A stretch of DNA of 64,000 bases. It comes from Bryum argenteum. Lineage: Eukaryota; Streptophyta; Bryopsida; Bryales; Bryaceae. The notes below the pieces were generated by a model. The model was not told the DNA's origin and made no database searches. It worked only from the letters and a program-made list of their open reading frames with translations. A program made the position numbers and the translations under genes. The stretch spans positions 8,140,012-8,204,011 of the forward strand of contig CM073330.1 of the NCBI GenBank assembly GCA_037043015.1, read 5' to 3'. Positions 47,462 to 61,200 of the stretch are shown here, one piece after another. The stretch's first letter is position 1. Each line of letters opens with the position of its first letter.

Positions 47462-50400
47462 ATGTGGGCGAGTATGGAGTCGTTCCCCTTTTTGGGGCGC
47501 AGGGCCAAGGCTCTGACTGATGGGCAAGAGCCAGGGTCTCCGAGAGGCTCCAGGATTCGCAATACTACGCCGCCGTCTGTGAAGGTGGCGTTGGAGAAGA
47601 AGGTGTACAGACCAGGCGATACGGTGGTGGCCACCATCGAAATCAGCAATGAGGAGGGTGCCAATGTGGGAATGGTGCGGGATGTTGCGGCTGACGCGGT
47701 CTTGATGGAGGATTTGGCAGTGGAAGTGCGTGGCATCGAGAAACTGGACCCGCAGTGGCTGGTCACTCCGAAGCCGCCCACGGCCAAGCAACGAAGAGGT
47801 TTAGTTTCTTGTCCTTTTAGTGGGGAATGTGCGCAGCTTGTTAGATGTGCTTTGGTGTAAGATTGAACCTCGGCATCAATGAGGTGGCAGGGATTTTGAA
47901 GTTTAAGGAAAGTATAGACTCTGGGAATGTACATGTGATACTTTGTGAATGTGATCGTAGTTAGCGGGTAACCAGCCGTTCTAGAACGCTTATCTGGTCG
48001 ACACGAGATACCAATTGAATTACTCTTTACGTGCTTCTGAAAGAGTGGAAGAGGTAGATATGATGCAATAGTTTGCCACGTTGTCTTTGATCTAGCTGGT
48101 ACTGGAGAATGCGAAGACTTGGTTATTGATATTGCTCAAGCATGTGCAACGAATTCTTTACAGTTGCAGCAGTGAGAGAGGCTGAGCGGGGATATGGAAC
48201 TTGCATGTTTTGTTTCGCAGGAGAGAGGGTAATTTTGAAGTCTCCTTCAGCTGTTATCGTTTCAGACGTCGTCATCTCTCCAGGCTCCAGCAGCACATGT
48301 GAGTGCCGTTCCTATTGAAGGTCTTCCATGTGGTACCTGGGAGTAGGAGTGGAAGTATCTTGTTATTTCATGTCATGTCATTAAGTATGTATACGGTGAG
48401 TAAGAGTAAATGCTCGTCCTGACTTGGGTGTGGTTGTGGTGTGTGTTGAATAGATATGGTGCGCACGACTCTTCCGGGGGTGTTGCCGCCAACCTTTCGA
48501 GGGACTGCAGTGCGGTACCTTTACTACATCACTGCCGCCATCCGGTGGTCTCGGTGTGCGGCGGAGAATGGACATGGTCCTTCAGCAGCTGCGTCAACCA
48601 ACTCGGAGCGTCTGGTAAGTCTCGTCTGGTACTCTCTCAGTTGATAGATATTTCTGGGCCAATTACATCTCTCTGGCACTAGACGGACTCGGAGGTTTGT
48701 TGAGTTTGCTGTATGCAAGTTGTTGATTAAGACGTGGGTTGGGTTTGTGCAGGAGGTGCGGACTGCGTTGCCGGTGTGGACACTACCCCACACCAATGGG
48801 CTGACACATGACGAATCGCACTATGGCGAATCTGGTGTGGCTCTATTCCTCTCTGGTCTGCCGACAATTGTGATGTGAAGCCAGCGTGACGTGTTTTGAA
48901 GCGACTGCGTCCTTTTGAGCTGAGAAGCTGGCACCGCAAAGTGTTGGTATGATGTTATTGCAAGGGTAATGGGTATGTATTGACAGAGATCTGACTTGGT
49001 TCTTGCAGGAATCGTACCTCCATATGGGTTGGAAGTGGATATGCAATGGAAGGATGATAGTAGTGAGAGCACATGGGTACAGATACTTCTGATCCTGGAA
49101 CGAATACTTGGAAGCTGAATTGTAGTGTGATAGTTGTATATTGTGCTGTGCCTCTTCAGTAGTCGCGCTTGTCGTACCTCTTGTTGAGCTGTTTATCTCG
49201 GGAAGTGTGTTTGTGTTCTGACCGGGGCCAATTGGTATGCAGGCTTGGGCTGCTGATTCCAGCGTGAGGAACGGAGAGGAGAGAGTGAGCACTCCGAAGT
49301 CGGACGGTGGCTCTACTTTCACTAGCCCTACGAAGTCATTTTCCTTGGACCGGTATGACCGGTCGTACTCGATATCCTCTCGAGCTACTCCACTGCAGCT
49401 GGACTCTTCCTTGGCGACTCCAACTCCGAGCAGGAGAGACCTGCTTTTCACGTCGGCCTCCATGGCGGATCTGTCACTGAACTCTGCACGTAGGTCCCTC
49501 CGTAGACCTTGCTGGACAGGGTGACACAACAAATCTCGTTGTGCATGTATATGATAGTACTGCCGTCGATGTGCAGGATCGAAGCATAACGGTCCTGCAG
49601 AGACGGGGCTAGCTCACAAGAGAGCATACAGTATGGACAACCTGAATAAAGAAGCATTTGCAGGGGGCATGAATGGGCATCATGCGAACGGGTCAGACTC
49701 GAGGCACAGCAACAGAGTTGAGGAGAAAAGCGTTTCAGAGTCTTCTCACATACCTGCAGGTATGTAGTCATGTCGTGAGAGTCTTACAAGTCACAGGCAA
49801 CACGAACTGGGACATTATAAGCTTGATAGGTGTCTGGTCGTGAGCAGATCGAGGATGAGATTGACTTGACGTGGACAGGGTGAGATTGTGCTGTGATGGA
49901 GCCCCGTATCTGACCTGTTGCGTTTGGCATGGGGCGATGGGTCAGCCGTGAATAACCGAGGGAGGTCTTACAACATCCGAATGGACGACGATGTGTTGGT
50001 GAAGTTTTCGCCCAAGAATTCAGCATCGACATATGTGTTCGGTGATCTGGTGCGTGGCTTGTGACGACGATGTATGATGACGTCGTAGGCTATGGGGGTG
50101 ATAGGATGTATCCTATGTAGGTTTTTGGCGGTTTTTTTGTATTGAAATGGTACTGCTGTCGAGCTCAGCATGTTGTGGCAACAACTGGCCAAAGGTGTTA
50201 ACAAGGGATTGTGGTCATGACCAGGTGGCCGGAACTCTGCAGTTTTTCCACAATGATAGGAGGAGGTGCCTGGAGGTAGTACTTCTTGCGTGGTGAAGTT
50301 TCAGAGCATCAGGATGTAATGTCTCTATAGAGTGTGTACTTTGGGTGTCTATTTGAAGATGCAGAGATGTTCCGATTCGCCTCAGTAGGCCCCTGCGAGT

Positions 50401-51228
50401 ATACTCTTTCTATTGTTGAGGTCGTCGTTGCGAGTAAAGAAGAGCTGCATTGAGAGTGCTGCAGTATGCGGACCTATATGTCGGGTAGCAGTGTGGAATG
50501 CTGGAGGACGTGGGTCCTAAGTCGCGGAAGCAGTGTGAATCGCAGTCGTAGACTCGATCAAGTTCTATCGTTTGGGTGCCTTTCCGGAAGAGGTGGCAGA
50601 GCAGCCAGTCGTACTGAGCTTGTGGGGTGCGTGTTGAGATGGCAGGTGACAGCGGTTTTAGAGACCAGGGAGATATTGAATCCAGCGGCAGTGCATCCTT
50701 CTCGGAAGAATTCTACAACAATAACCAAGGTAAGTCAACCATGGAGTGGAGCATCTGTTATAGAGCGTCTTTTAGTCTCATATCGGCTCACTAACAGAAT
50801 GTGGGTTGTTGCAGGTGCATTCGGAGTACTACGAGATTGTGAACGACGTGATCAACACGCAGTTCCTGTTTTCAATACCGCTGGATGGGCCAGCGTCGAT
50901 GGCGACGCCGTTGATGTCGCTGGAGTGGGTGCTGCGCTTCGAGTTTGTGGCGACGCCGCCGAACGTGGACTGGAAGAAGGTGGAGCACCCGCTGCTGATC
51001 GATGTGAGTGCGCGGCGGAAGGGGGAATGGAGCCTGCCAATCACAGTGGCATCTAGTGTTCCTCCGGAGGCAGTGCCGGAAACAGACAAGGCAGCCAGGA
51101 ACTCGTGGGCGCGCAGTCCGAGTGCCATCTACAGGTCATTGTTCGAGGACTTTCCGGCAGGCACGACGATGGACAAGGCTTCGGTCTCTGGAAGCAGCGG
51201 AGTCCCCCCCCGGAGTCCGTCGCTGTAA
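47462..51228 (+). CDS. RGP1: Rgp1-family protein (Ric1-Rgp1 Rab GEF subunit homologue)
   Basis: In yeast and animals Rgp1 pairs with Ric1 to activate Ypt6/Rab6 at the Golgi; the plant role is inferred from family. Eleven exons with matching phases: 47462-47798, 48221-48298, 48454-48614, 48753-48834, 49009-49076, 49243-49489, 49577-49759, 49946-50049, 50225-50275, 50646-50729, 50815-51228. They total 1809 bp, 602 residues. The N-terminal arrestin-like fold shows KKVYRPGDTVVATIEISN and LPPTFRGTAVRYLYYI. A Ser-rich linker follows in exons 6-7. The conserved C-terminal half has SYNIRMDDDVLVKFSPKNS, GTLQFFHNDRRRCLEV and SIPLDGPASMATPLMSLEW. It ends in PRSPSL. A second ATG at 47474 (MESFPFLGR) could be the start instead. 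No defect seen. Confidence 0.87.
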
Positions 51229-52029
51229 ATGAGTCTGTTGATGTAACGGTACCATTTTTTCTTATTCATGGATTTGGCAGAACATTTAGCTCTGCGCTTT
51301 ACTGCTCACCGACTAGTCGACTACTGTCTCGCATCATTGTGATAGGTGGTGCTTGTTCTTGTTAATTGAAGGGTCTACGAATTCTTAAAATTGTGAAATT
51401 AGGTGAGTTGTTACTGAATCATCATTCAATAGTTAAAATTGGGACTGTGCGCACCTATCCATGCATTTAGAGTATGACGAGCAGTCGAGTCTTAACTCCC
51501 AATGTCGTAAGATCTCAACAGTACCAAAACGCCTCAAAACAGCCCTTGGTTTTTAACTTTTGAGAACCTTTTGAGTATGTGATCTTAGGATCTAGTACCT
51601 AACTTGTACATGTATGTGTGTATGAAATCTTAGATTCAAATTCCTCACCAATTGTGAATCTTCAATCAAGCACATCTTTCACTACATAAAGCTTGTAAAC
51701 CACAAACTTCTCATTCAATATTTTTTTTTCTTTAGTAACACAAATAAGCATAAGAGTTCACACTACATGTTTGTTTCAAGTAGTCTTACATAAGATCTCA
51801 CATGAGGAGCTACATGAGCAACCTCGAAGTAGCATAGCATTATATGTACCTTACCACCATCCTATGCTGGTCTTGGGTCATTTTGGATCACTTCAACAAC
51901 AATTATATATTCTCCAACTACTTGTCGCAAGACACTATATACTCCTCATTGCTGAATTTATCCTCCAAATAAGATCAAAGTGAACTACTTTGCAAGACCC
52001 TTGCACAAAGCTCCAAGGTATGTTTTCTC
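51229..52029. other. 3' flank of the Rgp1-family gene, no gene
   Basis: Presumed 3' UTR and AT-rich spacer. Confidence 0.5.
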
Positions 52030-53280
52030 TTCACAACTCAAGTCGGAGTTCCCCTCTTGATATTTTCCACTATTGCATTGCAGATCCCTCCACCCCAAAT
52101 GCCTTGCACATGGTTCTTCTCCTTAACCAAAAGTGAAATTTGTGATTGCGAAGCCTTCACACGTCGAGCTTCTCTGTCTCTTGCTAAAGAAAGTTCAAAA
52201 TTCTCCCGTTGCAAGTTGTCCACTCGGAGTTCATATGCATTTCGCTCCATCTGCAAGTCAAAGACCTTGCCTGCTTTCCCAACACAGCCTTCGCATGCCG
52301 AACTTCCTCATATTTGGTTAACAAAAGATCCATGTTCTTGTGCTCCAAGTCCTTAACACAAAGCTGGAGACTACCTTTCTCCATCTATAAACCAAACACC
52401 TTGTTGAGCAAAGTCCTCACACATTGAGCTTCTTCATATATGGCTAAGAAAAGATCCATGTTCCTCCATTCCAAGTCCTTCTCTCAAAGTTCGAGACTAC
52501 CTTTCTCCATATGTAAGTCAAACATGCGGTCCAACATTCTTATTTTCAATAACCTCCATACGCCAAGCATCTATGGTTCTCTCTTCCCTTGAATTCTGTA
52601 GTCTTTAAAGTCATGTAATGCACATGCTCGTGGAGAATGTCTTGTTGCCGCTTCAAGTCTTGCACTCGATTTGTCTCCTCATTAAGTGCACCACCTTGTT
52701 AGAAGTATGCATCAGATAAATACATAATCGTGTTGCAATATTATGTAATTGTAGTATCACTTTGGATGGATATATTATCTAAGAGTAGCAATAAGTTGCG
52801 GGGACATGGCGGAAGCTTCTCTCCATTTTCTTCATTGTTGGACTCTACGCCTCTTCCATAAAGACATATGAAGTTCCGGTCTCTGTCGAGTCGAGGGTGT
52901 GCCTGCAAGTTGGACATGGCTTGGGTCCATCTACAAGCCATCGGTAAACAAGACAAACAAAAAATGTGGCCATAGACACCTGCAACGCGTTTTGTAGGTG
53001 GCTCCATGCACACACATAGCAATGTAAGACATTGGCTCTTTCCCCAACCTTGTTTCTAGAAGAGCTTGACGGTTTGTCTCTTATACTAGTCTTTTGGATG
53101 CTCCAAGTGGCACAAGAAAAGAGGGCCAATGGAGCCACATTTAGGAGCCTTATCAGTGCAGCTATCGAGACGATATCCAAGACCCGGGGCTTGTGAACAC
53201 CGATAATAAGCAAGGATGTTGAATAATCAACTAGAGTAAATGCACTCAATGACTCAATCTTCTCTGTTTTCCTCAAATCT
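52030..53280 (-). pseudogene. Decayed RING-finger and coiled-coil gene
   Basis: Minus-strand pieces: a C3HC4-type RING starts CVCMEPPTKR, GVYGHIFCLSC (about 53022-52930). After a frame change it continues in another frame as LVDGPKPCPTCRHTLDSTET. Further down (52500-52038) are coiled-coil fragments such as NLQRENFELSLARDREARRV and DLEHKNMDLLLTKYEEVRHA, broken by stops. The coiled-coil DNA is internally repetitive with a period of about 122 bp (AAAAGATCCATGTTC near 52324 and 52446). A RING plus coiled coil suggests an E3 ligase ancestor. It may belong to the same loose family as the RING-like gene at the start of the window, but the RING types differ. Confidence 0.6.
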
Positions 53281-55324
53281 ACCTTCTTTCAATGCAAGGG
53301 AGACAGGTTTTAACTTGATATTATTATTAATAAGAAATGTATCATTGGGTTATGCCGTTATAGTACCTTTTTATTAATGTTAACCACATATTTTTAATTA
53401 CATTCCTCACCCTTTCTGGCATCATAATCTTTAGTTTGAAAAAAATAAATTAAAAATAATTTATTTTTTTAAAAAGTAAAAAATTAAAATAATAATAAGA
53501 ATTCTTTTTGTAGTGGAAAGTCAAAGAAGTGCTTTGAGAGCAAATGTATCCATGTATAAAAAATGGGGAATTGTAGCTATTTAATATCTTGCTCCTAGGT
53601 GTTTAGGTACATAATTGTACGCCTTCGTGGTGCTGCCATGCCCACATAGATACTTTAACTCCTTGTCCCCGTTATTGTCCCCTTTTTTGTTCTAGTTTCC
53701 ATTTCTCTCTCTCCACTACGGTCCCCCTCCCACATCCTGAAAAGTCATGTTTCTAGGCTAGTCCATTTTTCTATTATTGATAATTTTTTGTAGGGCTAAA
53801 AATAATGTGATTGTTGCGCGATTGGGTTTCCTCCATTTGTGCGATCTAAAATTAAGATTTTTGTAATTTCCGGTAGTTTTTGAGGTCATACTTACTTGAA
53901 AATTCAATACCTCATTATTTGTGCCCAATTTGCGACCACGTTGTTGCCGGAATCCCTACAAATACCGGCTTCCAAGTTCTAACCACAAATCATGCGCCCA
54001 ATTGAACAAGAGTCCTAGCGATCATAACGTGAGACACAAAACAAAGAAGCTATAAGCCTTACATGATAGATCTACATAATTTTACATCATATGACATGCA
54101 AAACCTTATGAGGGTTATATTTTTCACATTATTTATAGTATGTTAAAGTTCAAATACAAAGGCCCGTTGTTGACAATAAAAAGGCATATAAATTTTTTGG
54201 ACAAAAATTTGAATATTAACTACGTGCCTTTACCTCTTTTTCATGTTAGATAGGTTCCTAAAAAAAGTAAAATATCATATTCTTGTGAATGTTTGAAGTT
54301 TCTATGACATAATTGTCTCGACACATTCATAATAACATTCTAGACAATTTGAGAGTATTACTCTCTCCGTCCATCAAAATTGTCCATAGGTCCATGATAA
54401 TGTTCAAAGTTGGAAAAAAGCTTTATTTCTCCTAGTTGTAAAATGGCTTTGAAGTGTTTCGTGAGGCATAAAACCAATTTCATAAGTAAATTTGAATTGA
54501 GGCTCTTCAAATCCTTTTCCTAAGCAAGTTGCTATTATGTTTATAGTATATACATAGTTCCAATAGGGGTATAAACTATAAACATAGAAAGGCTATAGAA
54601 AGGCTTGATTATTAACATGGAATTATGTTGAAATGCAAATACAAAGGCTGGTTTTTGAAAATAAAGAAGGCATGTGAAAAATTCATGGCTTGGGAATCCA
54701 AATGGTGAGATCATGCCTTGGTAACCTCTTCTACACGTACAAATAAACGAAACTTACAGTTAATCACAAAAGCTTCTCACCTTTGTAGAAGCAAGCCTTC
54801 AACTTGATCGCGCACAGACCTTCATCACGCACTCCCGGCCGTCCTGAGGGCTTGTGTCCAAAACCGCTCTCCAATGACAGCATTGTTGAACTCCCAATTC
54901 ACGGCGCCACAACTCCTCGCATCGACGCACTACTGCGCGCGGGCGTTCCCGCAAGCTTCAAGCGGGTGAAAGAGAGAAGGTGCAACTCCAAACGGATCCA
55001 ATGCAATACAAATTGAGAAGCGCGGACCCACATCGGAAAGCACGGCTGTGCAAGCGCTTTGCAACCATCAAAAGCTTGAAAATCTAAAAACACACTATCG
55101 CCCGCTCCACCGCGGGAAAGCAAAAACCTTCATCTCTGACGACGCCGGCCAGACGTGTCCCATCCACCAATAAAGTCACATGCGCATGTCAAGCCGTACT
55201 GCCAACGGCCACGATCAATCTGCCAAAAAATCTACGGTGCTCCTTATTTTAGAAATCCCAAAGCATGGCTCAAAATTAATGTACTCAACATACTTCAAAT
55301 TTTGCCCAAAATGTAGCACCCTTA
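53281..55324. other. Intergenic, AT-rich, no gene
   Basis: AT-rich DNA with no supported feature, apart from a GC-richer patch at about 54800-55200 with a short open frame lacking any motif. Confidence 0.5.
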
Positions 55325-56742
55325 GGGCCGGTTTACACTACGGTGAAGAAGTCCACCGGTCAAGAAAAAAAGGGCGTTTCTCCATTGTGATTGGTCGAAA
55401 ATGTCATTCTTGACCGGTGGGTGTTTAGACTTGGTGAAAAAATCAAAGGTGGTGAACTTTTGTCATGGATGAAAAAATGACATGGCGGCTTAGGTGGCGG
55501 CACTTTTTGCTCAAGAGCTTCTCCGGAAGAGTGATTTCTTGTCCGGCCTCTTGAGGTCGGACAAGAAATCACTCTTCCGGAGAAGCTCTCCTAAATTAAA
55601 AAATTATTTTCAAAAACAAATCTCGGCCGTAGATCTCAGATTTGACTTTCTAAAAATCTAAGATACATGGACCAAGAATTGATCCTTGCACCTCAAGCTA
55701 ATGGATGGAGCCACTCCTAGTCATTCATCCCCATCTTCTCCTTGTGCCCCCATTCATTTGGGATTGTATATATACAATTACTACTCTAGCTCCACCACCT
55801 TCATGCTGTAGTAAATTTTTCAAAGCCATTTTGAAGGCTTAGAGCTCATTTTTTTAGCATTTTATCATCTTCTCGTGTGCACATGAGCAAGTAAGATACT
55901 GAAATTGATATTTATTATGTGTTGATATATGGATTCGACTTTAAACACGAACAATAGTGACAATTGTTGGATTTTCACATACGGCTGTGGCATGTCAAAA
56001 GAAATTTGAGATAGTTTTCAAGCATCACAAGGAGGACAAACTTTCTAACTTGATTACATGAAATGACCACCATGAATGTAAGTTTTATGATTCGATTTAT
56101 CATTGGTGGAATCAAGCCACTTTTGTTATGAAACACGTGAGTGTACAACAGTGACAACACTAGTGTGGGAGACAAGAAAATTTAACAAATGCTAATGAAG
56201 ATGAAATTCAAACCGTTACTACCATTCAATCCGCATCATCAAGTGTCTCATAGAAGAACAAATGTCAAAACCAAGCTCTGCATTACTATTTTTGAGTAAC
56301 ATTGAACATAATATGACCATGACATGTTTCTCTACTATTTAAAGTAAAATGAACCATAAAATTTTTAGACTATGGCACAAATTGATAGTAAAATTATTTT
56401 GAAGTTTACTCAATTTGCCATACATATGCATATTGATTTTTATGGAAAGAAAATTTTGTTGATGTATTTCCATACAATGTGAATGTAGAGAATTATGATT
56501 TTTATCACAAAATATCTTCACCATTAGGTGACCTTCTCTTCACCGGTGGACTTCTCCAATGAACAACAACGCTAAACTTCTCCTCTAGGTGTTTAGACTA
56601 CAACCGGTCAAGACTCCTTAAAAAATTGTTTATTGCATTTAATTCTTCTCTAGCACATTCACCATTTGCCTCATATAACCATGTCTTGGCCAAGCATTCT
56701 TGACCGACTGGCGGCCTTCTCCACCGTAGTGTAAACCGGCCC
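55325..56742. mobile_element. PIF/Harbinger-like element (1418 bp), TTA target duplication
   Basis: Perfect terminal inverted repeat GGGCCGGTTTACACTACGGTG (21 bp) at the left and its reverse complement at the right; similarity continues inward (GAAG.CC.CC..TCAAG). Flanked by TTA (55322-55324, 56743-56745). A TTA target with GGGCC-type ends fits Tourist/PIF-Harbinger. No transposase motif in the interior. A 74-bp hairpin lies at 55515-55588, and repeated CTTCTCC/CACCGGTCAAG motifs occur near both ends. Confidence 0.8.
55515..55588. repeat. Near-perfect 74-bp palindrome (hairpin)
   Basis: Arms 55515-55545 and 55558-55588 are perfect inverted repeats of 31 bp (GAGCTTCTCCGGAAGAGTGA...). The centre GCCTCTTGAGGT also pairs (CCTC with GAGG), leaving one G/T mismatch and a 2-nt loop. 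Confidence 0.95.
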
Positions 56743-57109
56743 TTAGTGTGCTTTGTACCCTTGAAAAGAAGTACAATCTTGATTTTTGGGGAGTTTTTGA
56801 AGTTAGTGCGATCTAGTAGATTCTGGGCGAATTTCGAGAAAAAATGAGCATATACCACAGTTTGGGCAGTTTAGGGTAGATTTTGAGTAGTGCTTTCAAA
56901 CTTTGATCATGACTATCCCCTAAAATTTGATGAATTTGAGGTTCAAAATAACTTTTAGAAATGTTATGGAAAATTTTACAATTTGTGAGAAAGTTTCAAC
57001 TTCATACAATCTATATTTAATAACTGAGAGCATGACAAGAGTCAAGAGGTGCTACAAGCCTTACTGTTGAGGGTTCCGCCGTTGTGTGCTCTATCATAGA
57101 ACGCTTAAT

Positions 57110-57560
57110 TGTTAAGGGCTTTGTTGTATAGTAGTGCTTCAAGCAAGTCATTTTCAAACATTGACACGCAATGTGTTGAGCCGACCGTCTTCAACCACTT
57201 AAGAGCAATGTTAGAAGGCACTCATCTTAAAACAATCAAAAAAATTGTTTGAAATCGTCTTAAAATATTGAAGGGCAATGCTTCAAGCGAGCCGACAAAA
57301 CATTGAAGACAATACTTAAAGCGGATTATCTTCAAACACTCAAGGCAATGCTTAAAGTTGATTGACTTGAAATACTGTAGGACAATGTTTCAAGTTGGCC
57401 GTCTTCAAACATTGAAAGGCAGGGCTAAACAGTCTTGAAACAACAAAAGGCAATGCCTCAAGCCGACCACTTCAAAGACCAAATGGCAATACTTCAAGCC
57501 CTTCACCTTATAATATTGTAGAGCAATGCTGGCTATCTTTAACATGAAAGACAATGTTCA
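57110..57560. repeat. Degenerate tandem repeat, about 36-bp period
   Basis: Roughly a dozen diverged units around the phrase CTTCAAACATTGAAGGGCAATG followed by CTTCAAGCCGACC-like sequence. No open frame. Confidence 0.7.
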
Positions 57561-57610
57561 AAGCAAGTCTTCATCAAACATTAGCCCCTAATATAGTTGT
57601 CATCGAACAT

Positions 57611-57931
57611 TTAACCTCTCAAGGCCCAAGAAAGCCAAAATGGCTTTTTGCAATTTAGGGTAGCCTAGGTGAAGGGGTTAGAAGTAATATTTTTTCCTAA
57701 AATTTTAGTAGGTACTTCCTATAATGCACAAGGTATGTGGTAAAATTTGCAAAGCCAAATACTAATTTTAGAACCTTTATCTCCAAAATTTTGGTTTTAA
57801 GTCCAAATAGGGAAATTTAAATTTAGAATTTTTCTTAAATTTTTTTAAAAATATTTTCAATACTGGATCATTATTCATGTTCTAAAGTGACATTAATCAA
57901 AAAGTTTTCAATTTCACAAGGGCATTGTCCA
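57611..57931 (+). repeat. Old dispersed repeat, left half of a copy split by the LTR element
   Basis: Starts TTAACCTCTCAAGGCCCAAG, then AAAGCCAAAATGGCTTTTTG, similar to the start of the TTAA MITE at 6758. Continues on the far side of the LTR element at 63465. The whole aligns with 20210-21170. Confidence 0.55.
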
Positions 57932-58165
57932 TGTAAGAGTCCAGCTGTCAAAACAAGCAAAAACTACAAAAGAAATATATTGATCCAAGACTTAGGTTTA
58001 CAATGAATAAGAGTCCCTTATATACTAATCTCTTGGCTCAACTGCCGAGGCTATACTTTAGCTCTACTGCCGAGGCTATACTTTAGCTCTACTGCCGAAG
58101 TTCTATTTATAAAATTAATAGCGAGTGAACATCCGAGCTTATCAACGAGGCCTTGGCCCATGACA
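57932..58165 (-). repeat. 3' LTR (left copy)
   Basis: 234 bp. Differs from the other LTR by scattered substitutions and small indels. Contains tandem units around GCCGAGGCTATACTTTAGCT. Confidence 0.9.
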
Positions 58166-58237
58166 AATGCCTCCTCGTCCTCCTCATGTGCTTGATGAAT
58201 TAACAAGTGTCATACAAGAGAATGTGCCCAAGGAATA

Positions 58238-61200
58238 TCAAGATGCACGACGCGCGCAACAAGCGCTCGTAATAATCGCTCTAAGGCCATGACATTTTGT
58301 AATTGGCAAACAGTGTTCCCAAGTAGGCTCCACCATCCTCGTCCACTTTACAAGTAGTTGCCAACCGCGCCCGACGACGTCGATGTTGCAACACTCTTTC
58401 AACAAAGATACTCGTCCCTCGCTAGTGGATGCCTCGAAAGCGGGATTGCTCAAAACAACACCGGGCTCATTATCACGAGGTAGTTGGGAAGGCAACGGAT
58501 CCTCACCGCCTTCTTCACTAAACTCACATGAAAAACAGGATGAATACACGACGGTGTATTCAAACGAACCGCATGTGTACCTACGCACTCCAATACACGA
58601 TAAGGAAGAGCAATCCAATCAAGCTTTGATTGGCCGGGACGTGTTGATGTTTTTCAACTTCAACCACACACGATCACCCGGACGAAAATCCTCGCCACCG
58701 AAAGTCGTGTATTTGACCGACGTTCTTGAGTCTCTTGCGCAATGGCCATTGCCGTTGTTGCCGCTTCACTTGAATTACGCGCCATCTTTCAACAAGCTTG
58801 CGTCCTTTTTCCGCCCGGTGACAACGAAGAACCCGCTCCTCGGGTATAGTAATATTCATGACCAATGATGATAACCGTGAGTCATAAAAATGCGGACATA
58901 CCTATAGATCGCGACACACGATTATTCAACGCCATCATCGCGATCGGCAAAATCGAAAAGCCCAATCTTCTTGCTCAAATGTCGTGAAAATACGAAGATA
59001 TGTTTCAAGCTCTTGATTCGCCTCTCTGTTGCACCATCTGTCTCCGGATGGAAAGTCGCCGACAACCGATCGTAATCTTCATCAATCTGCATACTACTCA
59101 TCCAAAGCGGACTAACAAATTGACTACCACGATCCGACACAATTGCTGCAGGGCAATCCGTGATCTTGAAAAACTTGCTCTAAAAGTTTGTGAGCCACAT
59201 CAAGTGCACGAATTGTTTTCATAGGCACAAAGAATGATAGATTTGGACACACGGTCTGCATCACAACCATGATATTTGTCAGATCGGCTGCTTGGTGCCA
59301 ATCCGTAATAAAATCAATGGAGAGCTCGGTCCAAATCCGTGCGGAATTGGCAAAGGTTTTAGCAACCTCGCTTCTCGCTTCCCCGCCAAATCTTCGATTT
59401 TCCACACACGCTGCGCCCGCATAAATTTCCGAACATCTTGTGTCAACCTGTGCCACGATATTCACGCCAAGCAATCAAGTCACGCTGCACCCTCACGACC
59501 CGGATGTCCTTCTAGTGGTGAATCATGAGTAGATTGGATCAAACGCGTCCGAGAGAGGTTCGTGCGCGGAATCCATATTCGTCCACGCCAACGCAATCGA
59601 TGACCAATCTACGAACACTCACTAATCGCGATAGGTAAGCCCCATTCTTTGGGTAGTCGGCGCCACCATCCATAACCGCCTTTCGCATCTTCCAATAACG
59701 ATGATTTGTTTTGCGGCAACATCCCATAATGCAATCATCTCTCGTCAATAAATGGACATATAGGACGCGCGGTCATTATCGACTCAGAAAGGGGAGCCTC
59801 TTTCTCCGAATCGCATCACCATCCGCGATCCATGCGGATTTAGCGACAACCTTCAAAGCGCCATCATCTCCGTCAAAAGTCGATGATATCGATTCACGAT
59901 TCGATCATCATCTCGCGTGTTGGGAAAAGATCCTGCATCCGACGAGAAAGTGCATCCGATTGAACTTGATCCTCGCCAGGCTTGTGCGACGATCTCAAAG
60001 TCAAAATCATTCAACTCGTAGGCCCAACGCATTTGCTTCTCGCTCAAATGTTGCTTCTTCAAAAATAAGCCAAATTGCGATGATCCAACTCACTTCAAAA
60101 TGTTGGCCAACAAGAATGTACGCCACTCGCGGATGCAATGTACAATCGCTAGCATTTCCTTGTCGTGAATCGGATAATTGGACTCACGATCGTGTGTTTC
60201 TTCGAGAAATAAGCAACCGCATGCCAAAGTCCGTCCACCTTTTGCATTAAGGTGCCACCAACAAAGATAACCAGAGGAATCACATTCAATGGTTGTTTCA
60301 AAACCTGGAGTCCATTTAACGAAAGACCGGCGCATTTAATTAATGCCTCCTTCAATCGATCAAAGGCATGTTGACATTTCGATGTCCAATGGAAAGGTTG
60401 ATCTTTCCGCGTTAGTCGAGTAAGAGGTTACGCAATGTTAGAATATCCATCTATGAATTGTCGATAATAATTGCGAAAACCTAAAAATCCACGAACTCCT
60501 TTCACTTTTGTTGGCGGCTCCCATCGACGAATTGCCTCAAGTTTCTTTGGATCACCGCAAACCCCAACCGTCTTCACCAAATATCCAAGATACTTAATAG
60601 TGTCCGCTTAAACTCGCTCTTATCAAAATCAAGTTGAAGCCTGCGTTAGCAGTTCACTACGGATGATCCTCCGAGAATCGCATCACGATGTTCTTTTTGA
60701 GATCACTATAGATTACCACGTCATCAATATATGCGAGAGCAGATATATCCAATTAAATCATAAGATCCAATTGATATATCACGAAAAGTTGCAGCGCGCG
60801 CGCCACCAAAAAAAACGCGCGACCAACCACTCATATAAGCCAAAGCGTGTTTTGAACGCCGTTTTCCACTCGTCACCTTCTTTCACACGTATCCGATTAA
60901 ACGCAGAGATTACATCAACTCGAGATATATTTGGCGCAGCAAGAATGGATCTTAACGCCTCATCAATGCGCTGAATCGGATAGTCGCCTTCCGACTCATC
61001 TCGCTCAATCGCCGATAGTCAACACGTAATCGCAATCCTCCGCCAGGTTTCTTCACAAATATGACCGGAGTCGCTGCTGCGGTGAATTACTTACGCGAAT
61101 AAATCCATTATCCAACAACTCCGTAAGGGTCTTGCGCAAAACTAATAATTGATCCTTGGACATCCGATACAGCATGGCAGGATGTCATCATTAGTCTTCC

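Noticed and set aside
47140..47934. 264-residue minus-strand ORF overlapping the first Rgp1 exon
   Set aside because: Shadow of the plus-strand gene, which has family motifs and consistent splice phases.
57110..57560. CRISPR-like array of about 36-bp units
   Set aside because: Units are degenerate, lack constant repeats separated by unique spacers, and lie in a eukaryotic genome; a decayed minisatellite explains them.
60663..60974. Plus-strand ORFs across the LTR element
   Set aside because: They oppose the minus-strand RT, RNase H and integrase motifs and show no domain of their own.
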